A DNA stretch of 64,000 nucleotides. It comes from Mytilus galloprovincialis (Eukaryota; Mollusca; Bivalvia; Mytilida; Mytilidae). Under the pieces are notes generated by a model. The model was not told the origin of the DNA. It searched no databases and saw only the letters and a list, made by a program, of their open reading frames with translations. Below, piece by piece: positions 56,877 through 64,000 of the stretch (position 1 is the first letter of the stretch; each line of letters starts with the position of its first letter). Where the stretch lies: the NCBI RefSeq assembly GCF_965363235.1, contig NC_134848.1, forward strand, positions 63,616,681-63,680,680. Direction: 5' to 3'. Made by a program: the position numbers and the translations under genes.

Positions 56877-59800
56877 ACAAGTCACCCTCGTTTCCCCGGT
56901 GACAATATCATAAACACGTACATGCATTACACGCGTAAACTTCCACAATAACAATTTAAAGCTTACACTATATACTGTCATTTTATTTATTGAAATTCCA
57001 AAGCAAACTTTGTCACGGACTTACATTCACTCAGTCATTTGCATTCAAAGAAATACATTTTCCTAAAACAACTGTCAACGTGAGCATGGTGAGTGAAAAC
57101 GGCTAGGACGTTTTCAATTCTCGACACAAAAAAAGAGGTTTATACTAATATTTTTTAATTTGATATTCCTGTTATAACTGTTATATAACCATTTTCTCAT
57201 ATAAATATAAACATAAATCTTTCTTTACAGTGCTTTCTTTCACGTCCGAGATATGGTCTATAAATAGAATTTGAAAATGAAAGTACTAGTGCTATTAAAA
57301 ACAAATAATTTATTATATAATATTTAGTAAAAATAAATATTGAAAAGCAAAAGAGTTTAATTGCTTTCTGTGTGACATGAAATTTGTAAAATATATAGTC
57401 GGAAATTACTTCAGACGGGTAAGCAAGAGAAAGTGACAATAAACTTGAACGAGAATCGTAATGACTAATGGTGATGAACAAACGGGAACTCCGAAGTAAA
57501 ACTGTCTTTCAAAATGAACGAAAATTTAAAAGAAATGAATATGGACCATAATTTGCTATTGGGCTCCGTTTCCTATAACTATAGAAAAGTGATAAAATTT
57601 GAATTACTGTAAGAAAAGTTGTAACTACATCTAAAGATGCCATTATTTTTATTAACATACAAGTGTATGCTACTCTTCCCTAGAAAAAAAATTGAAATAT
57701 ACGAATTTCAAAGATTCTACAACCGTATTTTTGTGTCGTTTCTCGCGTTACTTTTTGCTTCCGAAGAGCATAACGCTGACTGATTTATAGATAATCGTCA
57801 CCGGCAAATTCGTAACTTTTGCTTTCAAATAACAAAGAACATCGACCAATAAGAATAGTGAGAAGAAAATGCCGAGAACTATAAGTATTTATGTAGCAGA
57901 TGTAAGAACAGTGGCGTGATTTTTGTGTCCGATTTCGTAACGCAAATTTTAGATGATGTAATCTGCTTTGTTGTAATAGAATTCTTAAAAACAATATGCA
58001 AATATGAACTCTCGCGAGATGTTCAAACAGGTAAATCAGAGATGATTTACATTCTTGTTTTGATCTTCGTAATAATTAAGTAAGAAAATGACGTTATCGT
58101 TATGCGTTACATTTCACACGAAACAGAAGTCCAGTTATTTATTAAAATTGTTTTTGTCCTTAAGTTCTAATCATTTCCGGTCATACATGAAACATGTGAC
58201 TAACATGTGATCACGCCCTTACAGCCGGACATACGATATACCAGTTCTAAACATTGTTTTTGTTTCCAACGGGATGTTAGCAAACATAATCTGTAGACTT
58301 GTTTCGACTTGTTTAAAAAAGGAAAATACAATTTTCAAAGAGATTGCGCCGGGGGTCTATTATTATTCCTATGTGCATAATGTTACATACGATCTTGTGT
58401 GAAAAAAAATTCCCAATGAGTTGACAAAATCGATTTCAAATTTGACCGACGTTTAAACACACTACGTTTCCCAATAACGATGTAAAGGGTCCTTGGAAAA
58501 TTCAATCGAAATTACGTCTCTTATCATGGTGCCGATGTTCGTTGGATTGTTTTTGCTTCAGCAGTAAATATTACTGGATGTTTTAGGTGAATAAAGATAA
58601 TTAAATGAAAAATGCATGTTAATATACCGTTACACTAGGAATGTACAAAGTTGGTAACTTTGTCACAATTTTTAATTATTTTTTTTTATTCATGTTCTGC
58701 AAACACTTTTCAGAAACGCAATAAACTTGTCAAAGGAAAAGTAAACTTTTACCAGGCATGACTTGAAAGGAAGTACTTTATTGATTTTAGCCCACTAAAG
58801 TAGGTTAAAATGTGGAAACCATGTAGATGGTGTACAGGTCACAAATATCACATGGTGCCTATTTTAAAGATTTTAATTCCAAGTTAAAAGTTTTTTTCTT
58901 TACTGGATTTAAAGAATTTTACATTGCCAATGATTTGGAATAAATTTTATATAACTGGAATTTCAAAACCAAATATAAATATATTTTTTTGGCCAAAACA
59001 TCAAGATACAACGATTATGGTATCCTGTATCAATGAAGAAAATATGGAAAATTCGAAATAAATTGTACTAATTGTTTTCAAAACAAGCACATATTTAGGA
59101 GTTTTATAATACTGTTACATTTAAGATGGATTTTAAGAAAAAGTATACTGTTCAGATTATTTTAAGCAGATTTTGCAATAAAATAAAACTAAAAAAATGC
59201 TTTCGGTTTCTTATGGTTTCCTGTCACGTTTAAAAAAAACTTTAATATAACATTGAAAATAGATTTTAAATATTAACATGAAGCAAGTAACACTAATAAT
59301 GGTGTTTATTTATGCCTTTTGAATTATATTGTGCAAAATAAAGAAAATAAAGATTGGTTTCCTGTTTGGTTTCCTGTCACGTAAACGGTGAATCAAAATG
59401 TATTAATTTTTTCTCGAAAAACTCAATTGTTCCATTCATACTATTCTAACACCAACACAACCCACAAAATAAAAGTTAAAATTTTAGAACTTATAAAAAA
59501 GGATACAAAAAGAAACCAAAGGCCGAATACCAAATTATGGTCCATATGCGTTGCTTTTCAGTCAATTTGAATTAAAAATGGAACACTGTGAATTACAAGC
59601 TTCCAGCATGAAAAAGCGGCAGGGAAAATATAGATCCGCTGATTGAAAATTACGGCTTTACCGCCACTTCAAAAATCAAATAATTAGCAAAGTATATATT
59701 ATACTGAAGATATAAAAAGTTCTGCTTGCATCAATCAATTCATTTTTAATTGCGAAAAATTTCGGAATTACAGTTATTTCGATTTCAGTTGATACTGTTT

Positions 59801-60604
59801 ATCATGTTTATATGCATATGCAAATGCTGCTATGAAAATTTAGAATTAGAGTTTTTATTTTTGCTTTACGTATTTCTTCTCAATTTTTGCAAAACTTGCA
59901 AAAAATTCTAAAGTACGAACAGGAATATTGTTGGCATAATTTTCGAGGTCCATAATGCTGTTGGCGATTTCCAATCTTTGCATCATTTATACATACGTTA
60001 AAATCCCTTGAAGACGGTTCTTCAAAATCACACGCAGCTTTTCTATTCAGTATATTGTTAGCTTGATCATTACAGCTCACAAAATCTAGACTGGATACAT
60101 TTATCTGAACGTCAAATAAAGTGTGTTTAAAGTCTATGTTGAACAATTTATAACAACACATAGCTGAGTGGGGGATAGAGCAGACTGGTATCCCGAGAAA
60201 ACATTGTCAACCGCGGCGAAGCCGAATAACAAAAAAAAAAAACAAAAGATAAATAAGTTGGAATTTATATACATTTGTTTTAGATATTCACATCTATGCA
60301 CTGTCCGTTCTATAATAACGGAACAAAACCAACGATGGAGAAAAAAGTAGGGATAATATGCAACAAACTTTGAAATATTCTTTTTGTTGGTCTTTTGCCT
60401 ATAATCTACATTTATACCACATCTCATTTCGTGTCATATTAAACATACTACTTAAGTTTGCAAATGACCAGTACTATTTGGATCGAAGTATGTGTTCATG
60501 TTTATGTTATGTTCTCGTGTCATTGAACCATAATTTTATATATTTTATATGCATGACCTCCTGCAACTATCGGAGGATTAAAAGTTAAATGTTGTGATTT
60601 TTTT
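56877..60604. other. Roco intron, no gene seen
   Basis: AT-rich. Short open frames here show no motif. TTTCCTGTCACGT recurs around 59218, 59360 and 59370 as part of a diffuse repeat. Confidence 0.45.
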
Positions 60605-60870
60605 ATGCACACGCCGTAGCGGAGGGGGCGTTACTTTTTACACTTGTCCGTCTGTCCGTCCATCGTATCGTCCAAAATTGGTTTCCGTTCTTTAACTTTA
60701 GTTTGTCTCAAACAAATGTTAGAAGACTTATACACAATGCTGATTACCAAAACAAATCACAGCTCTAGTTTAAATTTTGGTGCCGTCACTTTTAAAGTTT
60801 TTTTAGTAATATCACTTTATAACATCATATGCAAGTGGGCGCATCATCTGTGTCCAATGGACACATTTCC
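60605..60870 (+). repeat. Interspersed repeat family, copy 3
   Basis: ACGCCGTAGCGGAGGGGGCG start, then TCCGTCTGTCCGTCCATCGT, CTTTAGTTTGTCTCAAACAA and CCAATGGACACATTTCCCC, aligning with 38845-39090 and 39960-40105. Confidence 0.65.
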
Positions 60871-62699
60871 CCATTTATTTACCATTGTTTGTCTTTTTGG
60901 CCGTTTTTCGTTTTTTCACATGACATTGTCAGTATGTTTTCGGCTTATAAGTTTCAATTTCCCGTTGCGCGGTATATTTCGCCTCCAATATTGTGAAGCA
61001 GCAAAATTGTGGTAGAATATGTGAACATTGAATGTATCTCGTCATTCGGAGAATCTTTTTTAATGATAGATCTTTTATCGTTTCTGTTCAATACGTTTAT
61101 ATACATATGTCCTTAAACATTGTGTTTTAATCATTCCAGAAATACGTTATAAATACTTAGGACCTCGTATAATCACTGAAAAAAACAATAATAGGTAATC
61201 AATCCTTTTTCCAGGCAGGATAATATGCTCTATAGCGCATTTGAATAACCAAACAAATTATAATGAGGCAGTCGTTGTCTTTACAATTCTGCTGAAATAG
61301 CCTTGACGTTGCGTAATCCTTTCGGCGACGTCGTGATTTTTCTCTCTTTTCCCGTCAACAACACCCTTTCAACGGCTGATATATGAAAGAGGAGTTCGGT
61401 AACTCCATGAAAATTATATATCAAAAGAAAAGAAAATAATACCTTAAAAACATTTGATTTTAACAGAAAAATCGTAAGATTGGTTTAAACTGCAGAATAA
61501 ATAAAGCTTGAAATTTCTTATTTTAGGTTCAAATTTGACGTTATGTCTATGTACTTTATGTTGTTTCATTACCATTTCCGAATGCCTGGAACTCGGAAAT
61601 TAGATCGGTGACCAACTTAAATTTTTCGATTTTTCATTATCTTTTAATAAGTTCTACGTGCAAACAACTTTTTAAAAATCGCAGGACAAGCCATTTACGT
61701 ACATGTTACCTTAAGGGCAACCAATCGTAAAATAAATCGATTAAGGAATTGAAATTATCTTGGCCTACTTTATTATGCGGATGCTTTAGAGTTGCTGCAT
61801 GTGTTTTATAGTAAAGGTAAACATAATTGAACTGATAAAAAATCTTTAATGACCAAAGATTGCTGTAAGGAGTTTATAGACGAATTCAGCCATGCTTGAT
61901 TTATTTGAATATTTTTTAGGTGATTATGTTTCATGTTTACAGTTGACATTTATAACAGCTTTTAAAACCGTAAATTGGTCATCACTTTTTTTATTTTTTT
62001 TGCAGTAAAGAATTGGACAACCTCTATGATGTATTGTGACTCAAACGAAAGATTGGTGATTCTTCATGGGTCATGACCCAATTCTTCATGGTTTTCTAAG
62101 GTTTTACTAGAGAGCTAGTCAGTATTTCTTGCTATGTCTACTATAAGCAACCATTGATGGTTTTGCTTATTGTTCCCTACATTTTGCTTTGCGAAGTAGT
62201 TTTCTATAACTTTTACGCAAAGCTTTATGTATCTATCCTAATGAAAAGTGATATTTTGTTACAAACACAAGTGGTGTTTGTTTATCAGATTTTTGTTTAA
62301 AGCGAATCGTTCGATATTACGACCAGATTCACAGTTACGATGTACATATCATGCTCTTTTGATCATTTTGCTTAAGATGATCTTTGAATTTGCAATTGTT
62401 TTTAGAATATTGTATTTTTTAACATCTGTGCGTCACTATTATTTTGATTGTGGCATAAAACGCCCCCTTTCATAAATCCGGAGAAGATTGTCGGGTTATG
62501 CATAGACGTCCTTTCTAAATACTGATATGTATTAGTAGGTTTGATGTTGCTCTTTATATCAAGAATACCGGAGTTTCTGAACATCTTCCCTTTATGTATG
62601 AAACTATATAGAACAAATGTTTTTTGTTTGAAATTTCATAAGTAATTTTTAATAGTAGGTGATGATTCTTTGCTATTTAAAGGAACTCCTTAACTCAAA
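60871..62699. other. Roco intron, no gene seen
   Basis: AT-rich; nothing supportable. Confidence 0.45.
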
Positions 62700-62958
62700 A
62701 GATTGAGGGGATGGACATTCCGCAACTGGCGCAGAATCTGGTTCAGTGGTGAGTCCCGTCTTATTCTTCGTGTCTACCGGCGCATGAATGAACGTTCTGC
62801 TTCCTCGTATGTCCAAAAGTGGACAGTTTCGTGGGCGGAAGTGTAATGATGTGGATGGCTATCTCTAATGACCGTAAAACGGGATTGATACATGTTCCGG
62901 GTCTTTGCTCAAAGCTACAGAGACGAAATTCGTGATGAAGATCATTACACGGTGAGCT
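62700..62958 (+). pseudogene. Tc1/mariner-type transposase fragment
   Basis: Translations of the plus strand in shifting frames give RNWRRIWFSGESRLILRVYR, QKWTVSWAEV, MMWMAISNDRKTGLIHVPG and a following block near the DEI..DHY position. This is the order seen around the second catalytic Asp region of Tc1-like transposases (WSDES, then WGG/MVWG, then the tail). No terminal repeats were found; the fragment is short and frame-broken. Confidence 0.5.
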
Positions 62959-63164
62959 AGCAAATTTACTTTATTTCGGACGCAAAAATAGATTGTAATT
63001 TTCTTTTTGCATAGTTATTAAAGTTCCCGAGCATATGTTTGTAGCAAGGTCTATAATTTGTTTTAACCATTATATTAGACAGTTAATAAACTTGTGTCTT
63101 GGAGTATCCAAATGTAGCAACATGGCGTTTCGTTTGTTTTCTGATTGATATACTCCTATGACTG

Positions 63165-63490
63165 AAAATTACAGTTAAGGCATGTATAGGGGAGTGTTGA
63201 GATCTCACAAAACATGTTTAACCCCGCGGCATTTTTGCGCCTGTCTCAAGTCAGGAGCTTCTGGCCTTTGTTTGTCTTGTATGCTTTTTAATTGTAGTTC
63301 ATTTATATGTTTTGGAATTGAGTGTGACGTCCATTTTCATTAAACTAGTACACATTTTTGTTTAGGGGCAAGGTGAAGCCCGCCTCCGGGTGTGGGGTTT
63401 CTCGCTGCGTTGAAGACCAATTGATGGCCTTCGGCTGTTTTCTGCTCTTTGGTCGGGTTGTTGTCTCTTTGACACATTCGCCATTTCCAA
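63165..63490 (+). repeat. Interspersed repeat, inverted partner of 27410-27730
   Basis: Shared blocks on the opposite strand: TTGCGCCTGTCTCAAGTCAG, GATGGCCTTCGGCTGTTTTC and GGTCGGGTTGTTGTCTCTTT. It is bivalve-type repeat DNA, here without a Penelope RT beside it. Confidence 0.65.
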
Positions 63491-63872
63491 CCTTAATTTT
63501 ATTGATAAAAGAATAAACACAATTTACTTTGTATTTTTAAATGTGATTCAAAGGAGAAATGTAAAATATGAAATTTGTAATGATTTTCTGTTATTTGTAA
63601 AAAAAAAAAAAAAAAGAAACATTGATATAAGATAAGATTGGATAAGAATTCTATATATATATATTTAATGAAGAGTTTAAACCAAATGGGCAACTTTCGG
63701 AATCAACATTTAAAATAAATAAGAAGAATTTAGATGTTGATGTTAGCTTTTAAAACTTCTGAAACATGGTTTTCTAATTTTTTTTCAAAAAGTCAGAGTG
63801 AAAACTATGCTACATGGTTGAGAAAAAAAATATATAGAAATTTGATTTCAGTGAATATTGAATAATGATTAC
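63491..63872. other. Roco intron, no gene seen
   Basis: AT-rich, with a poly(A) run near 63600-63615. Confidence 0.5.
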
Positions 63873-63976
63873 CTTGCACTGGTCCCTATGTGTTGCAGCA
63901 AATAGAATCATTGGCATAATGTCTTCCGTATCTTCAATGTAAGTCAAAACGGAATCAACCCAGTGCTTTAGTACGG
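63873..63976 (-). CDS. Roco gene, Roc GTPase exon (G4 motif)
   Basis: 104 nt between acceptor TTTTGTTTTAG and donor GTAATC. It encodes two bases of a codon plus VLKHWVDSVLTYIEDTEDIM and then PMILFAATHRDQCK. ATHRD is the G4 (N/T-K/H-x-D) nucleotide-specificity motif of the Roc GTPase, in the usual hydrophobic strand context. It ends in phase 0 and joins the COR exon (phase 0) to give DQCK-GDIEK, as in other Roc-COR proteins. The P-loop and switch exons lie beyond the right edge. Confidence 0.85.
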
Positions 63977-64000
63977 CTAAAACAAAATATTGGAATATTT

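Noticed and set aside
57197-57481. 94-codon minus-strand frame with hydrophobic residues
   Set aside because: Composition reflects AT-rich DNA; no start context or conserved pattern.
59880-60161. 93-codon minus-strand frame
   Set aside because: No recognisable motif, no splice signals that fit the Roco gene, and AT-rich context.

Overview
The window looks like nuclear DNA of a marine bivalve, most likely a mussel-type mollusc. It is strongly AT-rich, its genes are split by long introns, and it is crowded with repeat families that I associate with bivalves: Penelope-like elements, hammerhead-ribozyme repeats, and short interspersed repeats and MITEs. The species call is inference; nothing in the window names it.

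Bases 1-13,714 are a tandem array of a ~1,356-bp unit. Each full unit carries three tRNA genes: tRNA-Ala(AGC) on the minus strand, intron-containing tRNA-Tyr(GTA) on the minus strand and tRNA-Asp(GTC) on the plus strand. Units differ by only a few bases and small indels. One unit has lost tRNA-Tyr, and another carries a broken tRNA-Tyr. Both visible ends of the array are interrupted by a poly(A)-tailed element inserted at exactly the same base of a tRNA-Ala gene. The two elements are related but diverged and encode homologous proteins with no reverse transcriptase. The left insertion is flanked by a 59-bp duplication that rebuilds a whole tRNA-Ala gene. The right one is 5'-truncated and comes with a ~117-bp target deletion.

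Bases 13,715-26,340 are mobile-element ground. They hold a short 61-bp tandem repeat, a ~360-bp unit bounded by two hammerhead motifs, and a decayed Penelope-like element with its GIY-YIG nuclease in front of the RT. They also hold a young LTR element with 1,192-bp LTRs and only a gag-like ORF, and an hAT-like non-autonomous element.

Bases 26,340-63,976 on the minus strand are one large host gene of the Roco family. I can place a Roc GTPase exon (63.9k), a long COR exon (50.8-52.0k), a Death-domain exon (32.1-32.4k), a 28-nt micro-exon (27.0k) and a terminal Death-domain exon (26.3-26.6k). The splice phases fit at every adjacent pair I could test. At least one exon between COR and the first Death domain was not found, and the gene continues past the right edge. 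Its introns hold nearly everything else: a second Penelope-like element, a 2.6-kb TTAA-flanked TIR element, MITEs, another hammerhead unit, a Helitron-like or fold-back element, a possible LTR-element remnant and a Tc1/mariner fragment.
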